NCBI GenBank assembly: GCA_024128875.1
Contig: JAMYFF010000001.1
Location: forward strand, 620,001 to 684,000
Direction: 5' to 3'
Length of the DNA: 64,000 nt
Origin: Salinilacustrithrix flava
GTDB lineage: Bacteria; Actinomycetota; Acidimicrobiia; Acidimicrobiales; Salinilacustritrichaceae
Of this stretch, positions 8,312 through 17,174 are shown in pieces; position 1 is the stretch's first letter, and each line of letters starts with the position of its first letter. Under the pieces are notes generated by a model that was not told where the DNA came from, ran no database searches, and worked only from the letters and a program-made list of their open reading frames with translations. Position numbers and translations under genes: made by a program.

Positions 8312-9685
8312 TCACTGCTTGGGCCCGACCACCACGGTCTTCTGGTTGACGAACTCCCGGATGCCCAGGTGGCTCAGCTCCCGGCCGTAGCCGGAGTCCT
8401 TGATGCCGCCGAAGGGCAGGCGGGGGTCGGACGCGACGAAGTCGTTGACGAAGCAGCAGCCAGCGGCCAGCTCCTCCGCGGCGATGCGCTCGCCTCGCTC
8501 GAGGTCCGCGGTGAACACCGCGGCGCCCAGCCCGAAGGACGTGTCGTTGGCGAGCTCGATGGCGTGGGCCTCGTCGCGGGCTCGCAGCACGGCGGCGACC
8601 GGGCCGAAGGTCTCCTCCGCGCCGGCAGCCATGTCGGTGGTGACGCCGGTGAGCACGGTGGCCGGGTACCAGGCCCCGTCGCGGTCGGGGACCTCACCAC
8701 CGAGCACCAGCTCGGCGCCGGCGTCGACCGTGCGCCGCACCTGGTCGTGCAGCTCGTCGCGCAGCGACTCCTGGGCCTGCGGCCCGATCGTGGAGTCCTC
8801 GTCGGTGGGGTCCCCCATGACCGCGGCCGCCATCTCGGCGACGAAGGCATCGACGAACGCGTCGTGGACCTCGTCGACGACGATGAAGCGCTTGGCCGCG
8901 ATGCAGGACTGGCCCGAGTTGATGAGCCGGCTCGTCGCGCACGTCTTCGCTGCCGCCTCGATGTCCGCGTCGGCCAGCACGACGTAGGGGTCGCTGCCAC
9001 CGAGCTCCAGCACCGTCTTCTTCAGGAGGCGACCGGCGGTCTCGGCGACGGCCGACCCGGCCGGCACGCTGCCGGTGAGGGTCGCGGCGCGCACGAGCGG
9101 GTGCTCGAGCACCGCCTCGACGTGCCGCGAGGGGATCACGAGCGTGCGGAACAGGCCCTCGGGTGCGCCGCCCTCACGGAACAGGTCCTCGATGGCGAGC
9201 GCGCAGCCGGTGACGTTCGACGCGTGCTTCAGCAGCCCGGCGTTGCCGGCCATGATCGCCGGGGCGGCGAAGCGGAAGACCTGCCAGAGCGGGAAGTTCC
9301 ACGGCATGACGGCGAGCACGACCCCGAGGGGGTCGTGGTGGATGTAGCTGCGCTGGCGGTCGGCGTCGAGGGGGATGTCGGCGAGGTGCTCGGCGCCGTG
9401 GTCGGCGTAGTAGCGGCAGGCCCACGCGCACTTCTCCACCTCGCTGCGCCCGGCGGCCAGCGGCTTGCCCATCTCCGCGGCCATGAGCCCGGCCAGGTCG
9501 TCGGCCCGGGCGTCGAGGGCGTCGGCGGTGGCCCGCAGCACCGCGGCGCGCTCGTCGAACGAGGTGCGGCGCCAGGACCGGTGCTGGGCGTGGGCCTGCT
9601 CGACGAAGTCGGTCACCTGCGCGGCGGTGTGCTCGTCGTAGGTGGCGATCTGCTCGCCGGTGGCCGGGTTCGTGCTCGTCGGCAT
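8312..9685 (-). CDS. gabD: Succinate-semialdehyde dehydrogenase-like ALDH (GabD1 type)
   Basis: A 457-residue aldehyde dehydrogenase. The start ATG at 9685 is chosen because the N-terminus TNPATGEQIATY is typical and it lies 8 bp after the stop of the upstream decarboxylase gene; the frame opens further but only over that gene. Motifs are PWNFPLWQ (128-135), LTGSVPAG, the Glu in VLELGGSDPY (E227) and the Cys in NSGQSCIAAKR (C261). The LELGGSDP and SGQSC pattern is that of mycobacterial GabD1/short-form SSADH enzymes, which oxidise succinate semialdehyde to succinate with NADP. It probably forms an operon with the PLP decarboxylase, which fits a GABA-like degradation step. Substrate assignment is by family resemblance only. 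Confidence 0.75.
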   Translation of the reverse strand: MPTSTNPATGEQIATYDEHTAAQVTDFVEQAHAQHRSWRRTSFDERAAVLRATADALDARADDLAGLMAAEMGKPLAAGRSEVEKCAWACRYYADHGAEHLADIPLDADRQRSYIHHDPLGVVLAVMPWNFPLWQVFRFAAPAIMAGNAGLLKHASNVTGCALAIEDLFREGGAPEGLFRTLVIPSRHVEAVLEHPLVRAATLTGSVPAGSAVAETAGRLLKKTVLELGGSDPYVVLADADIEAAAKTCATSRLINSGQSCIAAKRFIVVDEVHDAFVDAFVAEMAAAVMGDPTDEDSTIGPQAQESLRDELHDQVRRTVDAGAELVLGGEVPDRDGAWYPATVLTGVTTDMAAGAEETFGPVAAVLRARDEAHAIELANDTSFGLGAAVFTADLERGERIAAEELAAGCCFVNDFVASDPRLPFGGIKDSGYGRELSHLGIREFVNQKTVVVGPKQ

Positions 9686-9693
9686 GGTCTCCC

Positions 9694-11106
9694 CTACCCG
9701 GGGAGGCCCTGGTGCTTGTCCATCATGCCGGCCATCACGCTGCGGATGAAGTCGTCGGCCTCGTCGGTCATGCCGCCGGCGACCCCGCCGTAGACGGCCG
9801 CCGACTTGGGCGTCTCGTCCGCGTGCTCGAGCGCGTACGCGACCGCTTCGTCGAGGTCGGCGGCGAAGGACTCGACCACGCCGGGCTGGGTCTGGGGGCG
9901 CGTGACCGCCATGTGGATGGCGTTGGGGTACTGCTGGCCGTTGAAGCGCCACCCACGGAGCCGCATGAAGTCGTTCACGTGGTAGATGTCGAAGTGCCCA
10001 CCGCCTTCAGGGCAGTTGGTGAAGGCGAACAGGAACGTGGCGTCGCCGAGGATGCGCAGCTCGGGGTGGGACCGCACCGCCTCCTGCATGGCGAAGCTGG
10101 TCTCGAAGATCTGCTTCGCATAGGCCCGGTAGCCGCTGCGGCCCAGGCTCACCATCGAGGCCCACGTGGCGGCGAGCAGGCCGCCGGATCGGGAGCCGTC
10201 CATGCCCGGCGAGCAGTACTTGCCGCCCGTCCAGTCGGTGCGGAAGAAGTACTGGCTGTTGCGCACCTCCTTGTCCCGGAACAGCAGCGTCGACGTGCCC
10301 TTCAGGCCGTAGCCGTACTTGTGGGTGTCGGCCGAGATGGTGGTGACGCCGGGCAGGCGGAAGTCGAAGGTCGGGATCTGGTCGTAGCCGAGCTCTTGGC
10401 CGAAGGGGAGGATGAAGCCTCCGAGGCAGCCGTCGACGTGGAGGCCCACGCCCCGCTCCACCGCCAGGTCGGACAGCGCCGGGATCGGGTCGATGGTGCC
10501 GTAGCCGTAGTTGCAGGCCGAGCCGACGATGGCGATCGTGTTCTCGTCGATCTGGTCGGCCACGACCTCGGGGCGCACGGTCGTGGTGTCGGGATCCACG
10601 GGCACGTTGCGGGACTCGATGCCGAACAGGTGGCAGCCCTTGTCGAAGGCCGGATGGCTGGTCTCGGGCTTGACGATGTTCGGGTTGGTGATGCCGCGCT
10701 CGGCGCGGGCGTGGTCCCGGTAGGCGAGCAGGGCGTGCATGATCGAGCCCGACCCGCCGGAGGTGACCATGCCGGCGATGTCGTGGCCCCGTTCGGCGGC
10801 CGCCTCGCCGTGCATGAGGTCGAGGGCCATGGCGATGACCTCGCCCTCGAACCGGGTGGCGCTCGGGCACATGTCGCGCTGGAGGATGTTCATGTGGCCG
10901 AAGAGGCCGAACACCTCGTTCATGAAGCCGTAGTGGTCGTGGTCGCCGCAGTACATCGACCCCGAGCACTTGCCGGTCTCCCACGCGGCGTCCTCGGACG
11001 CGGCGAGGGACCGCAGCTCGTCGAGGATCTCCTCGCGGCTGCGGCCCTCGTCAGGGAGCGTTCGGTTGACGGGGAACCGGTCGGCGTAGGGGTACAGCGA
11101 GCTCAT
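9694..11106 (-). CDS. PLP-dependent group II decarboxylase / sphingosine-1-phosphate lyase-like enzyme
   Basis: A 470-residue fold-type I PLP enzyme. The phosphate-binding segment TSGGSGS is at residues 115-121, the cofactor-stacking region has HVDGCLGG at 223-230, and the Schiff-base lysine is K263 in SADTHKYGYG. The THKYGY motif and the GMD/GSRSGG segment resemble sphingosine-1-phosphate lyase and glutamate/tyrosine decarboxylases. No membrane anchor is seen. It precedes the GabD-like gene by 8 bp on the same strand, so decarboxylation of an amino acid to an amine that later enters semialdehyde oxidation is plausible. The real substrate could also be a long-chain base phosphate. Confidence 0.75.
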   Translation of the reverse strand: MSSLYPYADRFPVNRTLPDEGRSREEILDELRSLAASEDAAWETGKCSGSMYCGDHDHYGFMNEVFGLFGHMNILQRDMCPSATRFEGEVIAMALDLMHGEAAAERGHDIAGMVTSGGSGSIMHALLAYRDHARAERGITNPNIVKPETSHPAFDKGCHLFGIESRNVPVDPDTTTVRPEVVADQIDENTIAIVGSACNYGYGTIDPIPALSDLAVERGVGLHVDGCLGGFILPFGQELGYDQIPTFDFRLPGVTTISADTHKYGYGLKGTSTLLFRDKEVRNSQYFFRTDWTGGKYCSPGMDGSRSGGLLAATWASMVSLGRSGYRAYAKQIFETSFAMQEAVRSHPELRILGDATFLFAFTNCPEGGGHFDIYHVNDFMRLRGWRFNGQQYPNAIHMAVTRPQTQPGVVESFAADLDEAVAYALEHADETPKSAAVYGGVAGGMTDEADDFIRSVMAGMMDKHQGLPG

Positions 11107-11143
11107 GGCCGCGGACCGTACCCCGGCCGGGACCCCCGCCCAC

Positions 11144-12247
11144 TCAGAAGCGCAGGATGGCGCCCAGGGGGCCGTTCGGGCTGTTGGGTCCGTGCTCGGG
11201 GACGATCATGACGGCGGCGCCGCCCACGAGCGCCGACTGGATGACGGCGTCGGTGAGCCGGGCGTCGGCGACGTCCTCGAGGCCGAGATCGGTGATGCCG
11301 GCGGCGTCGAACGCGACCTGCATCGGATCCTCCATGGCGATGTGGACCCGCTCGTCGGAGTCACCCGAGACCAGCAGGGTCTCCACCGCACCCTGGCGGA
11401 GGGCGGCGAGCACGTCGGAGACGTCGTCGGCGGCCCCCTCGTTGCGCCCGCGGAGCTCGCCGAAGCGCTCGAGCACCTCGACCAGCTCGCGGCCGACCCG
11501 ATCGTGCACGAGGGTCATGGCCCGGTCGAACACGACGGCATCGGACTCGTCGTCGAAGGGCTGGTGGTCGTCGAGCACGAGGTGGTCGGCGAAGCGCTCG
11601 GGCAGGTGCTCGGCCACGAGCTGCACGGCCCGGCCGTCGCCGGTGACGACGACGAGCTCGGCGTCGATGGCGTCGGCCTCGGTCACGACGGCCTCGGCGA
11701 TCTCCTTCGCGTTCTGGTCCCACGTGTGCTCGGCGCGGTTCTGGAAGCGACGCTGGCTCCAACCACCGGCCTGGACCTTGGTGACGTGCTCGTCGTCGCC
11801 GACGACCTCGGTGTCGCGCTGGATCTCCCCGCGCTCGACCCGGGCGATCTGGGCGCCGACGCGGTCGCAGCGCACGACGACGTGAGGGCGGTTGACGAAG
11901 CGCTCGCGCACGAAGGGCACGTAGCGGGGCAGGGCCTCGATCTGGAGGACCTCGTCGTCGGTGTCGACCTCCAGCAGCGTCGTGAGCAGGACGCCGTCGC
12001 GGTCGGCGACGATGCCGAGGCCGTCCTCACCGGTGTGAGACCGGACCGCGGCTTCCACCGCGTCGACGACGGCCGCCGGGAGGCCGGCGTCCTCGAGCTG
12101 CTTGCGTGCTTCCTTGGACCGGATGTCGAGCCGAGACTGCACGTCGCCCTCGAAGCCCGGACCGGCGGCGACGATGGTGGCAACCGGGGTTCCCCGGCGC
12201 TCGAGCAGCTCGGTCAGCAGCGGGTCGGCAGAGGTGGTCGGCGACAC
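11144..12247 (-). CDS. baeRF-type (eRF1 domain 2-like, Rv2629-like) protein
   Basis: A 367-residue protein related to the bacterial archaeo-eukaryotic release-factor-like families, whose best-known member is mycobacterial Rv2629. The segment VQAGGWSQRRFQNRAEHTW around residues 158-176 and the C-terminal eL30-like part ending in VGGAAVMIVPEHGPNSPNGP are typical. These proteins are proposed to act in ribosome rescue or hibernation under stress, but this has not been shown for this one. The start ATG is followed by SPTTSADPLLTELL; upstream lies GGAGT as a ribosome binding site. No signal peptide or membrane segment is present. Confidence 0.7.
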   Translation of the reverse strand: MSPTTSADPLLTELLERRGTPVATIVAAGPGFEGDVQSRLDIRSKEARKQLEDAGLPAAVVDAVEAAVRSHTGEDGLGIVADRDGVLLTTLLEVDTDDEVLQIEALPRYVPFVRERFVNRPHVVVRCDRVGAQIARVERGEIQRDTEVVGDDEHVTKVQAGGWSQRRFQNRAEHTWDQNAKEIAEAVVTEADAIDAELVVVTGDGRAVQLVAEHLPERFADHLVLDDHQPFDDESDAVVFDRAMTLVHDRVGRELVEVLERFGELRGRNEGAADDVSDVLAALRQGAVETLLVSGDSDERVHIAMEDPMQVAFDAAGITDLGLEDVADARLTDAVIQSALVGGAAVMIVPEHGPNSPNGPLGAILRF

Positions 12248-12320
12248 GGGGACTCCTTGGTCGTGGGGTGGGGGACGCCGCCTCCGTACCCGGTGCTGCA
12301 GCTGCCCACCACGCGCGCGC

Positions 12321-13118
12321 CTACGCCGGCTGCGCCGCCCGCCAGGCGTCGTAGGAGGGCGGTGGCGGGTCGTCGCCGGGGTGGAACGAAGGCTGCACGT
12401 ACCTGGCGATCTCCTGTCCGAAGCGGATCAGGAGGCGGCCGCCCATGCCGACCAGGCGCGGGTTCGGCAGCCGCACGCCGGGGCGGAGCCGGCCCCGGGC
12501 CAGGTCCGCCGCTGCGAAGAGCGCGACACCGACCCCGGGCACCACCACGAGCAGCGTGCTGCCCAGCGCGAGCCCGGCCAACCGGAGGACCAGGTCGTCG
12601 TCGACCTCGGCGAGCACGTCGAACGCCACGCTGCGGTGCTCCAGCTCCTCGGCGCCGTGCCAGCGGAGCAGCTCGCCCATGCCCTCGGGGAGCACCCCGT
12701 CCAGGTCCTCGTCGAGGAACGCTCGTCCGAACGCGGCGGTGTAGTGCTCGAGCGCCGCGGTCGTGGCCAGGCGCAGGGTCCTCGGCGCGTGCGCCTCCGC
12801 GACGCGTCGGAAGCCGGTGATGAGCCGTGCGTAGAGCTCGACCGGGACGCCGTGGGCCCGCAGCTGGTCCCAGACCGCGGTGTGCAGCCGGGCGTGGACG
12901 GCCTCCTGGCCGATGAACGCGGCGACGGTCCGGCGGAGCTCGGGATCGTCGAGGTCGTCGCGGAAGGGGCGCACCGCGTCGATGAAGAACTGCTCCCCCA
13001 GTGGGATGAAGACGTGGCCGGCGTTGCCGAACCAGGTGCCGAGGCTGCTGCCGCCCACCCAGCGCCGGGGCAGGTCGTCGAGGTCGAACGTCGGTCGTCG
13101 GACGGTGATGGTCGCCAC
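12321..13118 (-). CDS. Predicted metal-dependent hydrolase, ferritin-like fold (PF10118 type)
   Basis: A 265-residue helical protein. Three metal-ligand style motifs are visible: FIGQEAVHARLH (about 68-79), TAALEHYTAAF (about 118-128) and WHGAEELEHRSVAFDV (about 153-168). The E-x-x-H repeats are those of a di-iron ferritin-like bundle, as in the PF10118 family. The segment LAGLALGSTLLVVVPGVGVALFAA is hydrophobic and may sit in or on the membrane. The family's reaction is not known; some members lie near fatty-acid or sterol genes. It is transcribed divergently from the cation exchanger gene across an 89-bp gap. Confidence 0.65.
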   Translation of the reverse strand: MATITVRRPTFDLDDLPRRWVGGSSLGTWFGNAGHVFIPLGEQFFIDAVRPFRDDLDDPELRRTVAAFIGQEAVHARLHTAVWDQLRAHGVPVELYARLITGFRRVAEAHAPRTLRLATTAALEHYTAAFGRAFLDEDLDGVLPEGMGELLRWHGAEELEHRSVAFDVLAEVDDDLVLRLAGLALGSTLLVVVPGVGVALFAAADLARGRLRPGVRLPNPRLVGMGGRLLIRFGQEIARYVQPSFHPGDDPPPPSYDAWRAAQPA

Positions 13119-13207
13119 GCCCCCATCCTGTCCGCTTCCGCCCGGTTCGCACCGAACCCGCAGGTCCGGAAGACTGCGGGCCCGTCCCCTCGGGTAGTGG
13201 CGTCGGC

Positions 13208-14227
13208 ATGGTCACGAGCGCCTGGCCGCTGGCGTGGAGCATCGCGGCGATCCTCATCGGCGGCGTCATGCTGCTCACCGCCGGCGTGCGCCTCACGCGC
13301 GTCGCCGACACCCTCGCCGACCGCACCGGTCTCGGCGAGGCCATCGCCGGCGCCGTGCTCCTCGGCGCGGTGACGTCGCTGCCCGGTCTGGTCACGACGG
13401 TGGTCGGTGCTGCCAGCGGTGAGGCCGGCTTCGCGGTCAGCAACGCCGTCGGCGGCATCGCGGCCCAGACGACGTTCCTCGCCCTCGCCGACCTCGTCTA
13501 CCGCCGGGTGAACCTCGAGCACGCCGCGGCCTCCATCCCCAACCTCACCCAGGCGCTCATCCTCGTCAGCCTCATCGGTCTGGTGCTGGGCGGCACCGGC
13601 AGCCCCGACATCACGGTGTTCGCCGTGCACCCCGTCACCATCATCCTGGTGGCCGTCTACGCCTACGGCCTGGTGCTCACCAACCGGGCCCACGAGCACC
13701 CCATGTGGCAGCCACGACAGACCCGGGACACCGTCGAGGACGTCGCCGAGCCACCGAGCGACCGCTCGAACCGCCGGGTCTGGACCGAGTTCGTCGGTCT
13801 CGCCGCCGTCGTGGCCGTCGTCGGTTGGATCATCGGCACCGCCGGCCTCTCGATCGCCGAACGCACGGGGATGTCCGGGTCGCTCGTGGGGGCCACGTTC
13901 ACCGGGGTGACGACGTCGCTGCCCGAGCTGGTCACCGTGATCACCGCCGTCCGCATCGGCGCCGTGACGCTGGCCGTCGGCGACATCATCGGCGGCAACA
14001 CCTTCGACGTCCTCTTCATCGCTGCGGCCGACATCGCCTTCCGGGACGGGTCGATCTACCACGCCGCCGATCCGCAGGCGCTGTTCCTCATGTCGGTGAC
14101 GGTGGTGCTCACCGCCACGCTGGCCGCCGGCATGGTCGGGCGCGAGGAGCGCCACATCGGCTTCGAGGGGGTGGCGATCCTGGTGTTCTACGCCCTCGGT
14201 CTCGCGTCCCTCGTCGCCATCGGCTGA
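13208..14227 (+). CDS. Sodium/calcium exchanger-family cation antiporter
   Basis: A 339-residue integral membrane protein of the CaCA superfamily with about ten hydrophobic helices. It shows the two inverted alpha repeats: GAVLLGAVTSLPGLVTTVVG with SNAVGGIAAQT in the first half, and GATFTGVTTSLPELVTVITA with GDIIGGNTFDVLFI in the second. In the second repeat TSLPEL carries the usual acidic ion ligand; in the first repeat this position is Gly (TSLPGL), so ion selectivity may differ from classic Ca/H or Na/Ca exchangers. The hydrophilic linker at about residues 158-190 joins the halves. The physiological ion is unknown. Confidence 0.75.
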   Translation: MVTSAWPLAWSIAAILIGGVMLLTAGVRLTRVADTLADRTGLGEAIAGAVLLGAVTSLPGLVTTVVGAASGEAGFAVSNAVGGIAAQTTFLALADLVYRRVNLEHAAASIPNLTQALILVSLIGLVLGGTGSPDITVFAVHPVTIILVAVYAYGLVLTNRAHEHPMWQPRQTRDTVEDVAEPPSDRSNRRVWTEFVGLAAVVAVVGWIIGTAGLSIAERTGMSGSLVGATFTGVTTSLPELVTVITAVRIGAVTLAVGDIIGGNTFDVLFIAAADIAFRDGSIYHAADPQALFLMSVTVVLTATLAAGMVGREERHIGFEGVAILVFYALGLASLVAIG

Positions 14228-14236
14228 CCCGCCCCG

Positions 14237-14992
14237 TCAGAGGTAGCGGCCGAGGAAGTGGACCATCTCCCGGGCGGTGGCCCGCCCGTAGAGGGGCTCG
14301 GCGTCGAAGGCGTGGGGCTGCTCGGCGTAGATGTGCAGGTCGACCGGGACGCCGTGTGCGTGGAGCGCCTCGTACATCCGGAAGCTGGCGGCGACCGGCA
14401 CGACGTCGTCCCCGCTGCCGTGGATGAGCTTGGTCGGCGGGAACGACGGGGAGGCGAGCAGCAGGGGGCTGACCTCGCGCTCGAGCTCGAGGGAGCCGCC
14501 GTCGTCGGCGATGGCGATCAGCGGGACCGATCCATCGACGTGCTCACCGAACACCAGGTGGGTGGGCGGGTACACGGCGATGCAGGCGCCGAGCTGCAGC
14601 GACTCGTCGGCGGCCAGCAGCAGGGCCAGGTGGGCGCCGGCGGAGTTGCCCTCCACCGCGATGCGGGTCGGATCGATGCCGAGCTGGTCGGCGTGGTCCC
14701 GCATCCACTGGAGGGCGGCGCGCACGTCGTCGATCTGGGCCGGCCACGGCGACTCCGGGACGAGCCGGTACTCGGGCGCGACGCACACGTAGCCCTCCCG
14801 CCCGATGAGCACGCCGTAGCCCCGCAGCTGGGTGCGGTCGCCCTGGCGCCAGCCCCCGCCGTGGATCAGCAGCACCCCGGGGAGCGGACCGTCGTGGTCC
14901 TCGGGCCGGTAGACGTCGCAGCGCAGCTCGCGCCCGTCACCACCTGCCTGCCCGTAGACCACACCCTCGTCGATCGTCACCCGTCCGGCCAT
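14237..14992 (-). CDS. Alpha/beta hydrolase, esterase/lipase-like
   Basis: A 251-residue hydrolase. The start ATG at 14992 is chosen because the protein then begins with a short beta strand region before the oxyanion motif HGGGW; the longer frame runs antisense-like through the CoA-transferase gene. Motifs are LLIHGGGWRQGD (oxyanion hole), the nucleophile elbow GNSAGA, an Asp in GSGDDVVP and a His in EQPHAFD, giving a full Ser-Asp-His triad. This fits the hormone-sensitive-lipase/BD-FAE group. It lies 26 bp after the CoA-transferase stop, third in a probable operon with the SDR. Confidence 0.75.
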   Translation of the reverse strand: MAGRVTIDEGVVYGQAGGDGRELRCDVYRPEDHDGPLPGVLLIHGGGWRQGDRTQLRGYGVLIGREGYVCVAPEYRLVPESPWPAQIDDVRAALQWMRDHADQLGIDPTRIAVEGNSAGAHLALLLAADESLQLGACIAVYPPTHLVFGEHVDGSVPLIAIADDGGSLELEREVSPLLLASPSFPPTKLIHGSGDDVVPVAASFRMYEALHAHGVPVDLHIYAEQPHAFDAEPLYGRATAREMVHFLGRYL

Positions 14993-15018
14993 GGCCGGGC
15001 AGTCTCGCGCCCGGCGGG

Positions 15019-16218
15019 TCAGCGCGGCTTGGACTGCAGGACACCGGCCGCCTCGAGCGCGTCGACGCGCTCGTCGTCCCAGCCGAGCAGGCCGGTCAGG
15101 ACCGTGCGGTTGTGCTCGCCGAGCAGCGGGGCCGGGGTGTCCAGCTGCGGGCGCTCGCCGTCGAAGGCGAACGGGAAGCCGGGGATGGTGACGGGCCCGG
15201 CGATCGGGTCGTCCACGGAGCGGATCATGCCCCGGTCCACGAGGTGGGGCTGGTCGGCGAAGTCCGCCGGCGACAGCACCTTGGAGCACGGCACGCGGTG
15301 GGCATCGAGGGCGGCGATGACCTCGTCGTCGGTGTCGAAGCCGGCCATCCACGCCTCGATGATCTCGGTGAGCTCGTCGCGGTTGGCCAGCCGACCGTCG
15401 TTGTTCCGGAACCGGTCGTCGTCGCCGTACTCCGGGTGCCCGAGTGCGTCCCAGAGCCCCTGGATCTGGCCCTGGGTGCAGAACACCACGATCCAACCCT
15501 CCGGCCCGACGAACGTCCCGCCCGGCGACGACGGCTGGTAGTGCCGGCCGGCCCGCATCGGGACGTACTCGCCGTCGGTGATCGACGGGGCATAGATCGA
15601 CGTCTCGTGCAGGTGGACGAGGGAGTCCACCATCGACGCGTCGATGTGGGTCCCGCGGCCCGTCATCGTGCGGCGGAGCAGCGCCCAGCCGATGGCCGCG
15701 AACGCATGGACGCCGGCGACGGTGTCGGCCAGGCCGATGCCGACGAAGGTGGGCGGTCCATCGGGGTCGCCCGTCATGTGCATGACGCCCCCGTAGGCCT
15801 GGGCCACGAAGTCGAACGCCGGCTTGTCCCGCAGCGGACCGGTCTGGCCGAACCCCGAGACCGAGCACATCACCAGGCCAGGGTTGGTGGCGGACAGCTC
15901 CTCGTAGCCCCAGCCCTTGCGGTCCATCACCCCGGGGCTGAAGTTCTCCACGACGACGTCGACCTGATCGGCCAGCTCCCGCACGATCGATCGGGCTTCA
16001 TCGGTGGACAGGTCGAGGCAGATGCTCTGCTTGCCCCGGTGCTGCTGCACGAAGAAGCCGGCGCGCCGGTTGCGCCGGGGCGTGAAGGCGCGGCTCGGGT
16101 CGCCGTAGGGGGCGGCCTCGACCTTGATGACCTCGGCGCCCATCTCGGCGAGCAGCCGGGTGCAGGCCGGGCCGGCCAGGTACTGGGTGAGGTCGAGGAC
16201 CCGGATGCCGTCGTGCAC
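15019..16218 (-). CDS. Family III CoA-transferase (CaiB/BaiF type)
   Basis: A 399-residue CoA-transferase. The N-terminal GIRVLDLTQYLAGPACTRLLAEMGAEVIKVE and the VVVENFSPGVMDRKG segment are strongly conserved in this family. The catalytic Asp is most likely the one in GTHIDASMVDSL (about residue 193). Such enzymes move CoA between carboxylic acids, for example in the activation of unusual acids or racemisation of methyl-branched acyl-CoA. It follows the SDR gene by 52 bp and precedes the hydrolase gene by 26 bp on the same strand. The acid substrate is unknown. Confidence 0.85.
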   Translation of the reverse strand: MHDGIRVLDLTQYLAGPACTRLLAEMGAEVIKVEAAPYGDPSRAFTPRRNRRAGFFVQQHRGKQSICLDLSTDEARSIVRELADQVDVVVENFSPGVMDRKGWGYEELSATNPGLVMCSVSGFGQTGPLRDKPAFDFVAQAYGGVMHMTGDPDGPPTFVGIGLADTVAGVHAFAAIGWALLRRTMTGRGTHIDASMVDSLVHLHETSIYAPSITDGEYVPMRAGRHYQPSSPGGTFVGPEGWIVVFCTQGQIQGLWDALGHPEYGDDDRFRNNDGRLANRDELTEIIEAWMAGFDTDDEVIAALDAHRVPCSKVLSPADFADQPHLVDRGMIRSVDDPIAGPVTIPGFPFAFDGERPQLDTPAPLLGEHNRTVLTGLLGWDDERVDALEAAGVLQSKPR

Positions 16219-16270
16219 GGCGGCGGACCGTACCCCCGCGCGACGAGGCGACTGCCAGAACGGAAGGGGG

Positions 16271-17044
16271 CTACTCCGGCGTCACGTAGGCGGAGGTGAT
16301 GCCGCCGTCGACGGTGAACGTGGCGCCGGTCATGTACGAGGAGTCGTCCGTGGCCAGGAACAGCGCTGCCTTGGCCATCTCCTCGGCTTCCCCGAAGCGG
16401 CCCATCGGCACGTGCACCAGCCGACGCTGCTTCTTCTCGTCGGTGTCGAGGAAGTCCATGAGGAGCTTCGTGCGCAGCGGGCCGGGGCACAGGGCGTTGA
16501 CCCGGATGCCCTCGCGGGCGTGGAGCACGGCCAGCTCCCGGGTCATCGACAGCACGGCGCCCTTGGATGCGGTGTAGGCCAGCTGCGGGGTGGCGGCGCC
16601 CATGAGGGCGACGAAGGATGCGGTGTTGATGATCGAGCCGCCGCCGGCGTCGCGCATGGCCGGGATGCCGTACTTGCAGCCGAGCCAGACGCCCTTGACG
16701 TTGATGGCCAGCGTCTGGTCCCAGACGTCCTCGGTGGTGGTCTCGGCGTCACCGTCGTCGGCGAGCATCACGCCGGCGTTGTTGAACAGCACGTCGAGGC
16801 GGCCGAACTCCTCGACCGTGCGCTCGACCATCTCCCGCATCTGGTCCTCGGCCGACACGTCGACGGTGAGGGCCAGGCCCCGGCCACCCGCGGCGGTGAT
16901 CTCGTTCACGACGGCGTTGGCCCCGTGGTGGTCGCGGTCGACGCAGACGACCGTGGCGCCCTCGCCGGCGAACAGCCGGGCCGCGTGGGCGCCGATGCCG
17001 CTCGCCGCACCGGTGACGATGGCGACCTTCCACTGGAGCTTCAT
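16271..17044 (-). CDS. Short-chain dehydrogenase/reductase
   Basis: A 257-residue classical SDR that oxidises or reduces an alcohol/ketone with NAD(P). The start ATG at 17044 is chosen because MKLQWKVAIVTGAASGIG gives a standard N-terminus with the TGxxxGIG nucleotide motif at about residues 11-18. Also visible are the NNAGV motif, the catalytic YTASK (Tyr and Lys) and the C-terminal TGATFTVDGG. An Asp in the VCVDRD segment after beta-2 suggests NAD rather than NADP. It is the first gene of a probable SDR-CoA-transferase-hydrolase operon. Confidence 0.85.
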   Translation of the reverse strand: MKLQWKVAIVTGAASGIGAHAARLFAGEGATVVCVDRDHHGANAVVNEITAAGGRGLALTVDVSAEDQMREMVERTVEEFGRLDVLFNNAGVMLADDGDAETTTEDVWDQTLAINVKGVWLGCKYGIPAMRDAGGGSIINTASFVALMGAATPQLAYTASKGAVLSMTRELAVLHAREGIRVNALCPGPLRTKLLMDFLDTDEKKQRRLVHVPMGRFGEAEEMAKAALFLATDDSSYMTGATFTVDGGITSAYVTPE

Positions 17045-17111
17045 CCGGTCAGGATGCCACCCCGACGCTGAACATCGGCGCGGACGAATCACGTCCCGCT
17101 GCTGTCCGATC

Positions 17112-17140
17112 TGACGGCTCCGCCGTCACAGGGCCCGTGA
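17112..17140 (-). terminator. Hairpin between the PuuD-like and SDR genes
   Basis: TGACGGC at 17112-17118 pairs with GCCGTCA at 17122-17128 around a 3-nt loop. An alternative GTCAC/GTGAC pairing spans 17125-17140. It lies in the 130-bp gap that separates two minus-strand gene groups; no T-tract is seen, so it is only a possible terminator or attenuator. Confidence 0.35.
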
Positions 17141-17174
17141 CATGGGTCGCCTCGCCTGCCGGCTCGGCTCCTGC